From the NCBI GenBank assembly GCA_029776255.1, contig JAKOTN010000113.1:1-64000 (forward strand): 64,000 nucleotides of DNA, read 5' to 3'. This DNA comes from Pseudomonadota bacterium (GTDB lineage: Bacteria; Pseudomonadota; Gammaproteobacteria; Burkholderiales; Rhodocyclaceae). Below the pieces are notes generated by a model. The model made no database searches. It was not told where the DNA came from and saw only the letters and a program-made list of their open reading frames with translations. The position numbers and the translations under genes were made by a program. Shown here piece by piece: positions 36,123 to 49,762 of this stretch; position 1 is the stretch's first letter, and every line of letters begins with the position of its first letter.

Positions 36123-39011
36123 CTATCGGTCCACCGAAGAATGGTCGACCACCGTCTGATTCATCAAACTATAGCCAGGGACATTGCGTTGCAGGAGATC
36201 CAAGGGACTCGTTCCGAGGCGTGCGAACTCGCTCAGTTCCAGCTGGAGGAAAATTTGCGTGCTGGCGTTTGCCTGTGTGGTTTGGACGCGGTGCCCGACG
36301 GCGCGTACCGCCCAGCATCCGGCGTTGTATTCCAGTCCGCCGATGACTTCGATCGGTTGTTTTTGCAGAAATGAATAGTTGTAGCGCCCGATCGCTTGCC
36401 AGCGCCCGGTGATCGGCCATTGACCGGAGATGTCCAGCTGCTTGATCGGGGTTGCGGCATCGGCGTTGTAGCTGAAGCCGGCGTTAACCACCTTGCTCAC
36501 CTCGGGAGCGTAGCGCGCACCTAATGAATAGCGCTGGAATTGCTGCGCATTGGTGTTGTATTGGAGGGCGGCGTCGGCGTAAAGCTTGGGCAGCAGTTGT
36601 CCGGAGAAGGCGGCCAGGAAATCCGATTTGTTCGATTGCCGGCTAGTGACGCCAGGCAGTGTCACTTGATCATCCGTGAAGTAGAGACGCTGACCGACCA
36701 TCGCCCGCATGATTTCGGCACCGTTCGCCGGGTCGATCAGACGCGAGCCGAGGGCGGCCGTCAATTGATTGGCATTGCCGATCCGATCCCAGCCGGAGAA
36801 CTTGTTGTCGGCGAAGATCTGCGCGAAATTGAAGTCCGCCAGACCGGTGTCGAAGACCGGAATCTGACTTTGGTTCCGGTAGGGAATATTCAGGTAGAAC
36901 AACCGCGGTTCGAGTGTTTGCGTGTAGTCGCGATTGAAAAGATGGGTCGGCCGTTCGAAAACCATGCCGGAATCGACACTGAAAATCGGCAGGCTCCGGC
37001 TGATCGAACCGCCGCCGGTCGTGCCTGTCAGGGCGTAGCGCGTGAGATTGAATCCAACCCGTGGCGTCACATACCAGCCCGGGGTCACGTAGGGCAGGGA
37101 AATCTGCGGTTGCAGGATCACCCGCTGCCCCTCTGGCCAGTTTTTGTTCGGTGAGGTGAAGTGGGTGTATTGCCCGAACAAGGCGCTGTCGGTCATCAGG
37201 TAATCGGGCTGTCGTGCGTTGAAGTTGATCTGCGGCAACATCCGGTACGGCGCAGTGACGGGATTCTTGGGGTCTGGCTGCAGCGTCTGGAACTTCTGGA
37301 AGTTGGTACTCACGTTCCACCAGCCGGTATCGTAGGTCACCGCCGCCTGTTGCAGCAATTGGGTTTTCGCCGTATTGGAAATCTGGCTCGACAAATCGGT
37401 GTAATAGTCGTTGTCCGACACGCGGCTGAAATTGATCGCTCCCGAAAAACCGTTGGTCATCGCCAGTTGGGTATGCGTCAGCGCCACGCCCCAGCGATCG
37501 ATATTGCGCAATTGGTCGCTCGGAAGGTATTCGACACGGGACTTGCCGTTGTAAACACCGCCATTCCATTCGTTGAGATAGCGGAAATCGCCACCAAGCT
37601 GCAAACCGCGCTTGCTGAGCAGGCGTGGCGCGATGGTGGCGTCCATGTTCGGCGCGATGTTCCAGTAATACGGCAGGGTGAACTCAAGGCCGTTGTCGCT
37701 GCTCGATCCGTAGGTCGGCGTCAGCAGGCCCGATTTCCGCTGGTGATTCAATGAAAACGAGATCCACGGCGAGTGCAGGATCGGCACATCGAAAAACCGG
37801 ATGGTGGCATCGTTGCCCGTGGCGACATCTTCGTCGTAATCGAGATGCAGATCGCTGGCGGTCAGAAACCAGTCTTCCTTGCCGGGTTTGCATGTGGTGT
37901 AGGTCGCGTTGGTCAACTGAATCTGGTTTTCGCCCTCGAAATCCATGCGCGCCGCGTCGCCATGCGCTTCCGATGGTGTGCCGACCGATTTTTTCGGGCC
38001 TTTCGCCTTGGTTTGTCCGGGCCGGATGTTGATCGTGCGCGGGGCGGCGAAACCGGTGTCGGTGTCGTTGTTCGCCAGGAAGCGACCGCCTTTCGGTTTG
38101 GCGGACTCGTCGACTTCCCGCTTGAAGAAATAGGACGCCGGCTCGACGAAACCGACCTGCTCCTCCAGTTTCATGCGCATTTTCGGCCCGGCGATGACAT
38201 CGTCGCCTTGAGTGAGACGCACATTGCCGGTTCCTTCGACTTCGTCGTCGACGGGATGATAGATCAGGCGATCACCCGTCATTACCCGGCCCGCCTTGCG
38301 CAGCTCGGCGTTTTCCTCGGCGATCATTTCTTTATCGACGATGCCGTACAGCTTTTGGCCACTGATGAACGCCGGTTGCGGCTGATCGGTTTCCTCCACC
38401 GGCAAGACCAGCTTTCTGGCCATTTGCAGACGCAAGGGCGCGGTCTCGGGAACAGCGGCTATCGCGACACTGGCGACCGCCGGTGGCGGCGCGTTTTTCG
38501 AGCCGTCTGGCGACGGTGCGCGGGCCGCTTTTCCAGCACCGGTGCTTTTGTCGGTCACGCGCGCGGCGGCGATTTCGCCACCGGTTTTCTGACTGGCCAG
38601 TTCCGGTGCCGCCGAGGTGCCGGGTTGCGGCGGCGTCCGTTGCACGATTTGAGGCTTGGCGTCCTTGCCGGCGCGAGAGGCGGATGGCGCGGCGCGTGGC
38701 GCGGATGGCGACGTCGGCGGGGCGTTTTCCTTCACCGCGTCGTTTCGCGCCTCAGCGGTCGAATTCGACACGGCGCGCGTTTCGACGGACGGCGTGTCGA
38801 TCGGCGCGGTCTGCGCCACCGGAATGTCGACCGGCGCCGAAGGCGAGGCGGCAACCGGCTTTGCCGGCGGCAATCCCAGCAGCCTCGGATCGACGCGCAA
38901 GGGCGCCACCGTCTGCGCATGCGCCGGATCGAGGGCGCCGACGGCGACGGTGCCGGCGAAGCTGCAGCAGAGGATCAGGGCCAGCGGCTTGCGCCGAGAG
39001 GGAAATTTCAT
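36123..39011 (-). CDS. lptD: LPS-assembly outer-membrane protein LptD
   Basis: LptD forms the barrel that inserts lipopolysaccharide into the outer leaflet, with LptE. The 962 residues begin with a signal peptide (about 1-32, ending AHA). An unusual Pro/Ala/Ser-rich extension of about 150 residues follows, then the beta-jellyroll OstA domain (KLYGIVDKEMIAEENAELRK to about 360) and a 26-strand barrel region from about 430. Mature cysteines are only two, near 374 (TYTTCKPG) and 899 (NAGCWAV), so one of the two E. coli disulfides is possible. It is about 180 residues longer than E. coli LptD (784). It heads the operon with surA, pdxA and rsmA. Confidence 0.95.
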   Translation of the reverse strand: MKFPSRRKPLALILCCSFAGTVAVGALDPAHAQTVAPLRVDPRLLGLPPAKPVAASPSAPVDIPVAQTAPIDTPSVETRAVSNSTAEARNDAVKENAPPTSPSAPRAAPSASRAGKDAKPQIVQRTPPQPGTSAAPELASQKTGGEIAAARVTDKSTGAGKAARAPSPDGSKNAPPPAVASVAIAAVPETAPLRLQMARKLVLPVEETDQPQPAFISGQKLYGIVDKEMIAEENAELRKAGRVMTGDRLIYHPVDDEVEGTGNVRLTQGDDVIAGPKMRMKLEEQVGFVEPASYFFKREVDESAKPKGGRFLANNDTDTGFAAPRTINIRPGQTKAKGPKKSVGTPSEAHGDAARMDFEGENQIQLTNATYTTCKPGKEDWFLTASDLHLDYDEDVATGNDATIRFFDVPILHSPWISFSLNHQRKSGLLTPTYGSSSDNGLEFTLPYYWNIAPNMDATIAPRLLSKRGLQLGGDFRYLNEWNGGVYNGKSRVEYLPSDQLRNIDRWGVALTHTQLAMTNGFSGAINFSRVSDNDYYTDLSSQISNTAKTQLLQQAAVTYDTGWWNVSTNFQKFQTLQPDPKNPVTAPYRMLPQINFNARQPDYLMTDSALFGQYTHFTSPNKNWPEGQRVILQPQISLPYVTPGWYVTPRVGFNLTRYALTGTTGGGSISRSLPIFSVDSGMVFERPTHLFNRDYTQTLEPRLFYLNIPYRNQSQIPVFDTGLADFNFAQIFADNKFSGWDRIGNANQLTAALGSRLIDPANGAEIMRAMVGQRLYFTDDQVTLPGVTSRQSNKSDFLAAFSGQLLPKLYADAALQYNTNAQQFQRYSLGARYAPEVSKVVNAGFSYNADAATPIKQLDISGQWPITGRWQAIGRYNYSFLQKQPIEVIGGLEYNAGCWAVRAVGHRVQTTQANASTQIFLQLELSEFARLGTSPLDLLQRNVPGYSLMNQTVVDHSSVDR

Positions 39012-39078
39012 TCCGTGTTGTGCAGTATGAAAGGCGGCGGGTTGTTTCCGTCAGCGCTTGGCGCCGCGGAGCGGATGG

Positions 39079-39084
39079 TAGAAT
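39079..39084 (+). promoter_or_regulatory. amgK: Putative -10 element of amgK-murU
   Basis: TAGAAT lies 37 bases before the amgK ATG in the 110-base divergent region with lptD. A TTGGCG at 39058-39063 could be the -35, but the 15-base spacer is short. The same TAGAAT hexamer recurs before several genes in this window. Confidence 0.4.
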
Positions 39085-39121
39085 CGGGGCATTTTAGCAT
39101 CATCATCAAAGGAGAAGCGGC

Positions 39122-42159
<3,038 letters not shown>

Positions 42160-42167
<8 letters not shown>

Positions 42168-43308
42168 CGGCCGTGTCGTGGATATCGCCATCGTCGGTGC
42201 CGGCCCGGTGGGCATGGCCCTTGCGCGCGCCTTGGCCGACGGACCGTACCGCGTGGTGCTGATCGACAGCCGCCCGCGTGGCGCCTGGAAGGGCGACCCG
42301 CGCGCGCTGGCGCTATCGCACGGCACGCGCCAACTGCTCGAACGTCTCGACGCGTGGCGCGCCGCCGCCGGAACGCCGATCGAAACCATTCACGTGTCGC
42401 AACGCGGCGGCTTCGGCCGCACCGTGATCGAGGCCAGCGACTACGGGTTGCCGGCGCTCGGCTACGTGATGCGCTACCGGGACCTCGCCGCCGCCCTCGA
42501 CGCCCGGATCGACCACGCGACTTTCCTCGACAATTGCCAACTGCTCGACGCCGAAACAGGCGCCGACAACGCCATGCTGACGCTCAGCCAAGACGGCAAC
42601 CGCGAACAAATCGCCGCCAGACTGATCGTCCACGCCGAGGGCGCGCCCAACGACGATCCCACCGTACGCGTTTTCGATTACCGCCAGCACGCCGTCGTCG
42701 CCGAAGTGCGCCCGCTGCCGGCACACGGCCGGCGCGCCTGGGAGCGGTTTACGCCCGACGGACCGCTGGCGCTGCTGCCATTGGGCGAGGATTACTCGGT
42801 GGTGTTCACCGTGCCGTCGGCGAAAGTCGCCACCTTGCTGGCTCTCGACGACGACGCCTTTCTCGCGGCCTTGCGCGCGCAATTCGGACGGCGTATCGAC
42901 TTCGTCGCTAGCGGCCCGCGCGCCGCCTTTCCGCTGGCGTTGCGCGTTCGCCGGCGACTCACCGCCGCCCGGCAGGTCTGGATCGGCAATGCCGCGCAAA
43001 GCCTGCACCCCGTTTCCGGGCAAGGCTTCAATCTCGGTCTGCGCGATGCCTGGGAACTGGCCGAAATCCTGCTTGCCACCGGCGGCGACGCCGGGCAGGC
43101 GGGCACGCTGGCCACCTACGCCCGCGCGCGGCGCCTGGATCGCCTGGGCAGCGCCGCGTTCACCGACGGCACGGTACGCATTTTCTCCAACGATCTGCCG
43201 CCCTTGCGCGTCGCGCGCGGCCTTGGCCTGCTGGCTCTCGACATCCTGCCGCCACTGCGGCACTTCGTGGCCAAACGGATGATCTGGGGCGCCCGGGCCT
43301 GGCCCTGA
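42160..43308 (+). CDS. ubiH: Ubiquinone biosynthesis FAD monooxygenase (UbiH-like)
   Basis: This 382-residue flavin hydroxylase has the Rossmann motif [18 protein letters not shown] at the N-terminus. The late FAD motif [20 protein letters not shown] with RDAWELAE replaces the usual GDAAH with GNAAQ, as in many UbiH proteins. It would hydroxylate an aromatic-ring precursor of ubiquinone. Overlap with pepP matches E. coli and Pseudomonas order. UbiF or UbiI paralogs cannot be fully excluded from sequence alone. Confidence 0.92.
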
Positions 43309-43403
43309 CTCGACGGACGAGTGCTCGCCGGCGCCGCCGCATTTCGCTTTTACGCCTGATTCCGCTAGACTTCGCCGCTACCGAAAACCTTGCCGACGAT
43401 TCC

Positions 43404-44201
43404 ATGCCGCCAGCCGCCAAGAGCCAACAATTGATCGAATTCAAGGGCACGACCCTGCCCGTGGTCGCCGTCACGCTGCGCTCGCTACAGCCGATGGAAC
43501 TCGCCAGGACGGCGAGCGCGCTTTTTGGCGACGACGCGTTTTTCGACGACGACGCGGCGCTCATCGATCTGTCCAGCGTCGCCGACGCGTCGTCCGCCGA
43601 CTGGCGCTCGATCACGCAAGTGCTGCGTGACCACGGTCTGCATGTGATTGGCGTGCGCGGCGGCAGTGACGCGTTAAGGCAAAGCGCCGCCGCCGCCGGC
43701 TTGCCGACCCGCGCCGCCATCGACCGGCCACCGCGCCCGGCCACCGCCGAACCGCCGACGGAAACCGTGGCCGCGGCGGTCGAGACGCCGCCGCCCGCCG
43801 AGCCAATGAAAGAACCCTTGCCGTCCGCGACCGTCGCCGACGTGCTGCCAACACTGTTTGTCGACCGCCCATTGCGCTCGGGCCAGCAGGTGTATGCCCG
43901 TGGCGCCAATCTGGTGGTGCTGGCGGCGGTCAATGCCGGCGCCGAGGTGATCGCCGACGGCGACATCCACGTCTACGCGCCTTTGCATGGCCGGGCCTTG
44001 GCGGGCGCCGGCGGCGCCGCGCGAGCGCGCATCTTCTGCACCCATTTCGACGCCGAACTGATTTCGGTGGCCGGCTTGTACCGGACGTTCGACGGCGGAG
44101 TTCCCGCCGACCTGATCGGCAAGCCGGCGCAGGTCCGGCTGATCGACACCCCCGGCGAGGACACCGCCAAGCTGATCGTCGAGCCGCTGAAAATCAATTA
44201 G
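43404..44201 (+). CDS. minC: Septum-site inhibitor MinC
   Basis: MinC blocks FtsZ assembly away from midcell. The 265 residues have an N-terminal domain (about 1-110), an Ala/Pro-rich linker (about 112-148) and the C-terminal beta-helix ([55 protein letters not shown]) that binds MinD. The linker is longer than in E. coli MinC (231 residues). It is followed by a separate promoter and minDE. Confidence 0.95.
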   Translation: MPPAAKSQQLIEFKGTTLPVVAVTLRSLQPMELARTASALFGDDAFFDDDAALIDLSSVADASSADWRSITQVLRDHGLHVIGVRGGSDALRQSAAAAGLPTRAAIDRPPRPATAEPPTETVAAAVETPPPAEPMKEPLPSATVADVLPTLFVDRPLRSGQQVYARGANLVVLAAVNAGAEVIADGDIHVYAPLHGRALAGAGGAARARIFCTHFDAELISVAGLYRTFDGGVPADLIGKPAQVRLIDTPGEDTAKLIVEPLKIN

Positions 44202-44209
44202 CGGCGTCT

Positions 44210-44239
44210 TTAACAGAAGCTCGGTTCTACGGTTAGAAT
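44210..44239 (+). promoter_or_regulatory. minD: Sigma-70 promoter for minDE
   Basis: TTAACA (44210-44215) and TAGAAT (44234-44239) are separated by 18 bases; each matches five of six consensus bases. The predicted start near 44246 gives a leader of about 22 bases before the minD GTG, with GGAGA as ribosome site. This lets minDE be expressed independently of minC. Confidence 0.6.
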
Positions 44240-44267
44240 CGCTGCTTTAATTTGCGGAGAACTGTCC

Positions 44268-45089
44268 GTGACACGTATTGTCGTCGTAACGTCCGGCAAG
44301 GGTGGGGTCGGTAAAACCACCACCAGCGCCAGCTTCGCCTCCGGTCTCGCCTTGCGCGGTTACAAAACCGCCGTCATCGATTTCGATGTTGGTCTACGCA
44401 ACCTCGATTTGATCATGGGCTGCGAACGGCGTGTCGTCTACGACCTGGTCAACGTTCTTCACGGCGAAGCCACGTTGACCCAGGCGCTGATCAAGGACAA
44501 GCACTGCGAAAACGGCAATCTCTTCGTGCTGCCGGCGTCGCAGACGCGGGACAAGGACGCGCTGACCGAGGAAGGCGTCGAGAAAGTCCTCAAGGAACTC
44601 GAGCACATGGGGTTCGACTACGCGGTCTGCGATTCGCCGGCGGGAATCGAGCGTGGCGCGGTGATGGCGCTGACATTCGCCGACGAGGCGTTGGTGGTGA
44701 CCAATCCGGAAGTCTCCTCGGTGCGCGACTCCGATCGCATTCTCGGCATCATTCAGGCCAAGTCGCGGCGCGCGCTGTCCGGCGGCGAGCCGGTCAAGGA
44801 GCATCTGCTGATCACCCGTTATGCGCCGAAACGGGTCAACGAAGGCGAAATGCTGTCCTACAAGGATGTGCAGGAAATTTTGCGCGTGCCGATCATCGGC
44901 GTCATCCCGGAATCGGAAGCCGTCTTGCAGGCGTCGAACTCGGGAACGCCGGCGGTCCATTTGCAGGATTCCGACGTCGCCGGCGCCTACCTCGATGTCG
45001 TGGCCCGTTTTCTTGGCGAAACCATCCCCTTGCGTTTCGTCGATTACGAAAAACCCGGTTTGTTCAAGCGCCTGTTCGGGGGTAAATGA
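44268..45089 (+). CDS. minD: Septum-site determining ATPase MinD
   Basis: MinD is the membrane-cycling ATPase that recruits MinC and oscillates with MinE. The 273 residues carry the deviant Walker [11 protein letters not shown] at about 9-18, [14 protein letters not shown], switch region [10 protein letters not shown] and a C-terminal amphipathic helix ([12 protein letters not shown]) for membrane binding. The start is GTG behind GCGGAGA. The stop overlaps the minE ATG as ATGA. Confidence 0.97.
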   Translation: MTRIVVVTSGKGGVGKTTTSASFASGLALRGYKTAVIDFDVGLRNLDLIMGCERRVVYDLVNVLHGEATLTQALIKDKHCENGNLFVLPASQTRDKDALTEEGVEKVLKELEHMGFDYAVCDSPAGIERGAVMALTFADEALVVTNPEVSSVRDSDRILGIIQAKSRRALSGGEPVKEHLLITRYAPKRVNEGEMLSYKDVQEILRVPIIGVIPESEAVLQASNSGTPAVHLQDSDVAGAYLDVVARFLGETIPLRFVDYEKPGLFKRLFGGK

Positions 45090-45358
45090 GCATGTCCCTG
45101 TTCACCCTGATCTTCGGCAACAAGCCCAAGACGGCCGCCATCGCCAAGGAGCGTCTGCAACTGATCATTGCGCACGAGCGCGGCGGCGGCACCAGCACGC
45201 CCGACTTTCTGCCGGCCTTGCAGCAGGAATTGATGGCCGTGATCTCGAAGTACGTGTCGGTCAATCCGGACGACATCAAGGTGTCGCTGGAGAAGCAGGG
45301 TAACTACGAAGTGCTCGAGGTCAACATCGTCATGCCGGACGCCGGCGGCAGGCGCTGA
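45086..45358 (+). CDS. minE: Cell division topological specificity factor MinE
   Basis: MinE stimulates MinD ATPase and confines MinC/D to the poles. The 90 residues include the membrane-targeting start [18 protein letters not shown], the MinD-binding helix [14 protein letters not shown] and the beta-rich dimer domain ([20 protein letters not shown]). A second in-frame ATG two codons later is equally plausible. It is coupled to minD by a four-base overlap. Confidence 0.96.
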   Translation: MSMSLFTLIFGNKPKTAAIAKERLQLIIAHERGGGTSTPDFLPALQQELMAVISKYVSVNPDDIKVSLEKQGNYEVLEVNIVMPDAGGRR

Positions 45359-45420
45359 CGCCTCCGGGTCGCCGTTCCGCTGCTGGCGACGATCGTCTGT
45401 TTTTCGGGCAGCGATCGGGG

Positions 45421-45426
45421 TAGAAT
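45421..45426 (+). promoter_or_regulatory. dusB: Putative -10 element of dusB-fis
   Basis: TAGAAT lies 37 bases before the dusB ATG, in the short gap after minE. No convincing -35 is visible. A GTCGCC/GGCGAC hairpin with a later T-run at 45400 could end minDE transcription. Confidence 0.35.
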
Positions 45427-45462
45427 CGTCCCCTTGCCCCGCGCTTCCGGCACCCGCCCGCC

Positions 45463-46515
45463 ATGCAATTCCTCGGTTTTCCCCTCCGCAACAATCTCTT
45501 CGTCGCACCGATGGCGGGGGTTACCGATCGTCCGTTTCGGCAACTCTGCAAGAAAATGGGCGCCGGGCTGGCCGTTTCGGAGATGGTGACCTCCAACTCG
45601 CTGCTCTACGGCAGCCTGAAGACGCGCAGACGCGCCGACCATGCGGGCGAGGTGGCGCCGGCCACGGTGCAGATCGCCGGCGCCTGTCCGGAAATGATGG
45701 CCACCGCGGCGCGGCACAATGTCGATCGCGGTGCGCAAATCATCGACATCAACATGGGTTGCCCGGCCAAGAAAATCTGTAACGTGATGGCGGGTTCGGC
45801 GCTGCTGCGCGACGAATCGCTGGTCGGCAAGATTCTCGAGGCCGTGGTGCGTGCCGTTCCGGAGACACCGGTGACGCTCAAGATACGCACCGGCTGGGAC
45901 ACGGCCAACCGCAACGCCCTGCGGATTCTCCACATCGCCGAACAATCGGGAATCCGGGCCTTGGCCGTGCACGGCCGGACGCGAGCTTGCGCCTACACCG
46001 GTCACGCGGAATACGAAACCATTCGGGCGGTGAAGGCGGTGGCTCGTATTCCGGTGGTCGCCAACGGCGACATCGATTCGCCGGAGAAAGCGCGCGCTGT
46101 CCTTGACCGGACCGGCGCCGACGCGCTGATGATCGGGCGCGCCGCGCAGGGGCGTCCGTGGCTGTTTCGCGAAATCGAACATTTTCTGGTCACTGGAACG
46201 CGTCTACCGCCACCGCGCGTCGCTGAAATCCACCAGGTTCTGCTCGCGCATCTTGAAGATTTGTATCTGTTTTATGGCGTTGACACCGGCCTGCGCATCG
46301 CGCGCAAGCATATTTCCTGGTACACCAAGGGCTTGGTCGGTTCGGCGACTTTCCGTCACATGATGAATCAGTTGCCGGCCATCGACCTGCAACGGCAGGC
46401 GGTCAATGATTTTTTCTCGACGCTCGCCGAGCGCGACGACAGCCTGCATTACGTGGCCACCGCTGCCGAAGCCGCCGACCCGACCGATGGCAATAACGAG
46501 GAACTCGCCGCATGA
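45463..46515 (+). CDS. dusB: tRNA-dihydrouridine synthase B
   Basis: DusB reduces uridine to dihydrouridine in the tRNA D-loop using FMN. The 350 residues begin with the TIM-barrel start FVAPMAGVTDRPFRQLCKK. The catalytic cysteine lies in INMGCPAKKICNVMAGSALL. FMN-phosphate sites follow in AVHGRTRAC and VANGDIDSPEKA with MIGRAAQGRPWLF. The arrangement dusB-fis is the same as in E. coli; the dusB stop overlaps the fis ATG. Confidence 0.96.
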   Translation: MQFLGFPLRNNLFVAPMAGVTDRPFRQLCKKMGAGLAVSEMVTSNSLLYGSLKTRRRADHAGEVAPATVQIAGACPEMMATAARHNVDRGAQIIDINMGCPAKKICNVMAGSALLRDESLVGKILEAVVRAVPETPVTLKIRTGWDTANRNALRILHIAEQSGIRALAVHGRTRACAYTGHAEYETIRAVKAVARIPVVANGDIDSPEKARAVLDRTGADALMIGRAAQGRPWLFREIEHFLVTGTRLPPPRVAEIHQVLLAHLEDLYLFYGVDTGLRIARKHISWYTKGLVGSATFRHMMNQLPAIDLQRQAVNDFFSTLAERDDSLHYVATAAEAADPTDGNNEELAA

Positions 46516-46757
46516 AACCGAATCAGGAGAGCGATATCGCGCTGTGCATCCGGACGGCTCTGGAGGGGTATTTCCAGACCTTGGACGGCGAGAAGCCGGC
46601 AGCGATCTACGAGATGGTGATCCGCAGCGTCGAGCGTCCGATGTTGGAAGTGGTGCTCAAACAGGCCGGCGGCAATCAAACCCTCGCGGCGGACATTCTC
46701 GGCATCAATCGCAACACCTTGCGCAAGAAGCTCGTCGATCACAAAATCCTGCCCTGA
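46512..46757 (+). CDS. fis: Nucleoid protein Fis
   Basis: Fis is a DNA-bending dimer that shapes the nucleoid and activates rRNA promoters. The 81-residue protein is shorter than E. coli Fis (98), as usual in Betaproteobacteria. The C-terminal helix-turn-helix reads VLKQAGGNQTLAADILGINR and then NTLRKKLVDHKI. It is co-translated with dusB. Confidence 0.95.
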   Translation: MKPNQESDIALCIRTALEGYFQTLDGEKPAAIYEMVIRSVERPMLEVVLKQAGGNQTLAADILGINRNTLRKKLVDHKILP

Positions 46758-46798
46758 AAATTCCCCATATCCTTTCTCGCCTTCACTGACTGCCAACC

Positions 46799-48364
46799 AT
46801 GAAAATCCGTCAAGCCCTGCTCAGTCTCTCCAACAAGAACGGTGCGCTGGATTTCGCCAAGGGCCTTGCCGCCCAAGGCGTCCAGTTGCTATCCACCGGC
46901 GGCACCGCCAAACTGCTGCGCGACGCCGGTCTGTCGGTGATCGAGGTCGGCGATTACACCGGTTTTCCGGTGTTGCTCGATGGCCGCGTCAAGACCCTGC
47001 ATCCGAAAGTGCATGGCGGCATCCTGGCGCGTCGCGACCTGCCCGAGCATATGGACACCATTGCGCGGCACGGCATTCCGACCATCGATCTAGTGTGCGT
47101 CAATCTGTATCCTTTTCGCGAAACGGTCGCCAAGCCCGACGTGACCTTGGCCGACGCCATCGAAAATATCGACATCGGCGGTCCGGCGATGGTGCGTTCG
47201 TCGGCCAAGAACTATGAAGGCGTTGCCGTGGTCACCGATCCGGAGGATTACCCCGCGCTGCTCGCCGAAATGGCCGCCAACGACGGCGCGTTGCGTCTGG
47301 CCACCCGCTTTGCCCTGGCCAAGAAGGCATTCGTGCATACCGCGCGTTACGATGCGGCGATTGCCAATTGGCTGACCTCGCTCGACGATGCGAACCAGCC
47401 GCAACCTTTCGCCGAACATCTGCAACTCGCTTTCGATCGCGTCGAAACACTGCGCTATGGCGAAAATCCGCATCAACACGCCGCTTTTTACCGCGATCCG
47501 ACGCCATTGCCCGGTTCGATCGCCAATTACCGGCAACTGCAAGGCAAGGAACTGTCGTACAACAACATCGCCGATGCCGACGCGGCGTGGGAATGCGTGA
47601 AAACGTTCGATGCCCCCGCCTGCGTGATCGTCAAGCACGCCAATCCGTGCGGCGTGGCGGTCGACGCCGATCTGGTGGCGGCCTACGAAAAGGCCTTCCA
47701 GACCGATTCGACATCCGCCTTCGGCGGCATCATCGCCTTCAACGGCACGGTCGACGTCGATGTCGTGGCGGCCATGAACGCCCGCAAGCACTTCGTCGAG
47801 GTGTTGCTGGCGCCGGCGCTTACCGACGCCGCGCGGGAAATGCTGGCCAGCAAACAGAACCTGCGCGTTCTGGTGCTGCCCTTGGCACGGGTTTACCACG
47901 CCTTCGAAATGAAGCGCGTCGGCGGTGGCTTGTTGCTGCAAACACCCGACCGTTTCAACGTCCAGGCCACCGACCTGCGCGTGGTCAGCAAACGGACGCC
48001 GACCGAAGCACAGGTGCAGGACTTGCTCTTTGCCTATCGCGTCGCCAAATTCGTCAAATCGAACGCCATCGTCTTTTGCGGGCGCGGCATGACTCTGGGC
48101 GTCGGCGCCGGACAAATGAGCCGTGTCGATTCGACGCGCATCGCCGCCAGCAAGGCGCAAAACGCCGGTCTCGACCTGGCGGGTTCCGTGGTCGCTTCCG
48201 ATGCCTTCTTCCCCTTCCGCGACGGTGTCGATGTCCTGGCCGCGGCGGGCGCCACGGCGGTCATCCAGCCGGGAGGTTCGATGCGCGACGAGGAGGTGAT
48301 CGCCGCCGCGGACGAACACGGTCTGGCGATGGTGTTTACCGGCGCGCGTCACTTCCGGCATTGA
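46799..48364 (+). CDS. purH: Bifunctional AICAR transformylase/IMP cyclohydrolase
   Basis: PurH performs the last two steps of IMP synthesis. The 521 residues contain an N-terminal MGS-type IMP cyclohydrolase domain ([44 protein letters not shown]) and the AICAR transformylase ([38 protein letters not shown]). The catalytic Lys-His pair of the transformylase sits in IVKHANPCG. It starts 41 bases after fis; purD follows after 111 bases. Confidence 0.97.
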   Translation: MKIRQALLSLSNKNGALDFAKGLAAQGVQLLSTGGTAKLLRDAGLSVIEVGDYTGFPVLLDGRVKTLHPKVHGGILARRDLPEHMDTIARHGIPTIDLVCVNLYPFRETVAKPDVTLADAIENIDIGGPAMVRSSAKNYEGVAVVTDPEDYPALLAEMAANDGALRLATRFALAKKAFVHTARYDAAIANWLTSLDDANQPQPFAEHLQLAFDRVETLRYGENPHQHAAFYRDPTPLPGSIANYRQLQGKELSYNNIADADAAWECVKTFDAPACVIVKHANPCGVAVDADLVAAYEKAFQTDSTSAFGGIIAFNGTVDVDVVAAMNARKHFVEVLLAPALTDAAREMLASKQNLRVLVLPLARVYHAFEMKRVGGGLLLQTPDRFNVQATDLRVVSKRTPTEAQVQDLLFAYRVAKFVKSNAIVFCGRGMTLGVGAGQMSRVDSTRIAASKAQNAGLDLAGSVVASDAFFPFRDGVDVLAAAGATAVIQPGGSMRDEEVIAAADEHGLAMVFTGARHFRH

Positions 48365-48475
48365 CGCTCGGTAGACGATTACAATCCACCGTTGAGCGCG
48401 GCCAGCCGCCACCACACCGCAAGACAGCCATGTAGAGCGTTGCACATGAAAACAGGGAAAATAGGACGGAAATCG

Positions 48476-49762
48476 ATGAAATTACTGGTGATCGGTTCTG
48501 GCGGTCGCGAGCACGCCCTTGCCTGGCGCCTGGCGAAGACACCCGGTTTACAGACCGTGTTCGTCGCTCCGGGCAACGCCGGCACCGCGCGCGAGCACGA
48601 ACTCGAAAACATCGACCTCGCCGACCCGGAAGCCCTGGCCGATTTTGCCGAAGCGCAAAAAGTGCAACTCACCGTCGTCGGCCCGGAAGGGCCGCTCGAT
48701 GCCGGGATCGTCAATGTGTTCCGTGCCCGCGGCCTGAAGATTTTCGGCCCGACCCGGGAGGCCGCGCAGCTCGAAAGCTCCAAGGATTTCGCCAAGCGCT
48801 TCATGGCCCGGCACAATATCCCGACCGCGCGATTTCAGACTTTCTCCGACCCCGCCGACGCGCACGCCCATGTCGACCGCGAAGGCGCGCCGATCGTCAT
48901 CAAGGCCGATGGCTTGGCGGCCGGGAAGGGAGTCGTGGTCGCCGCCACGCTCGATGAAGCGCATGCGGCGATCGACCGCATGCTGGCGGACCCGCGAAGC
49001 GCGAGCGCGAAAAAGACTTCGGCGGTATCGGCGCGGGTGGTGATCGAGGAATTTCTCGACGGCGAGGAGGCCAGTTTCATCGTCATGGTCGACGGCAAGA
49101 ACGTGCTGCCACTGGCCTCCAGTCAGGATCACAAGCGTATCGGCGACGGCGACAGCGGCCCGAACACCGGCGGCATGGGCGCCTATTCGCCGGCGCCGGT
49201 CGTGACGCCGGAAGTGCATGCCCGCGCCATGCGCGAAATCATCCTGCCGACCGTCCGCGGCATGGCCGCCGACGGCATTCCCTATACCGGTTTCCTTTAC
49301 GCCGGACTGATGGTCGGCAAGGACGGTTCGGTCAAGACCGTCGAATTCAACTGCCGCCTCGGCGATCCTGAAACACAGCCGATCATGATGCGCCTCAAAT
49401 CCGACCTCTTCACCCTGCTCGATCACGCCGTTGCCGGCAAGCTCGACGAAGTCGAAGCCACTTGGGACCGGCGCGTCGCGCTTGGCGTGGTTCTCGCGGC
49501 GGCCAATTACCCCGACACCCCGCGCACCGGCGACACCATCGGTGGCCTGCCGGAGGAATCCGAGGACAGTCACGTCTTCCACGCCGGCACCGCCGAGCGG
49601 GACGGGCGCGTCGTCACCAGCGGTGGCCGCGTTCTTTGCGTCACCACCCTCAGCGACAACGTCAAACAGGCCCAGAAGCGCGCCTACGACCTCATCGTCG
49701 GTATCCATTTCGACGGCATGCAGTACCGCCGCGACATCGGCCATCGGGCCGTGAGCCGTTGA
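48476..49762 (+). CDS. purD: Phosphoribosylamine-glycine ligase
   Basis: PurD makes glycinamide ribonucleotide in purine synthesis. The 428-residue ATP-grasp protein starts [20 protein letters not shown], with [27 protein letters not shown] (ATP lysine) and [19 protein letters not shown] (metal site). An upstream in-frame ATG at 48446 is not conserved. The stop overlaps a TTG start of hemF, so hemF is probably translated by coupling. Confidence 0.96.
   Translation: MKLLVIGSGGREHALAWRLAKTPGLQTVFVAPGNAGTAREHELENIDLADPEALADFAEAQKVQLTVVGPEGPLDAGIVNVFRARGLKIFGPTREAAQLESSKDFAKRFMARHNIPTARFQTFSDPADAHAHVDREGAPIVIKADGLAAGKGVVVAATLDEAHAAIDRMLADPRSASAKKTSAVSARVVIEEFLDGEEASFIVMVDGKNVLPLASSQDHKRIGDGDSGPNTGGMGAYSPAPVVTPEVHARAMREIILPTVRGMAADGIPYTGFLYAGLMVGKDGSVKTVEFNCRLGDPETQPIMMRLKSDLFTLLDHAVAGKLDEVEATWDRRVALGVVLAAANYPDTPRTGDTIGGLPEESEDSHVFHAGTAERDGRVVTSGGRVLCVTTLSDNVKQAQKRAYDLIVGIHFDGMQYRRDIGHRAVSR

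Noticed and set aside
43343-43371. TTCGCT-17-TAGACT before minC as a promoter
   Set aside because: Spacing is right, but the -35 matches consensus at too few positions to report as a feature.
48361-48385. TTGACG ... TACAAT before purD as a promoter
   Set aside because: The spacer is only 13 bases, too short for a sigma-70 promoter.
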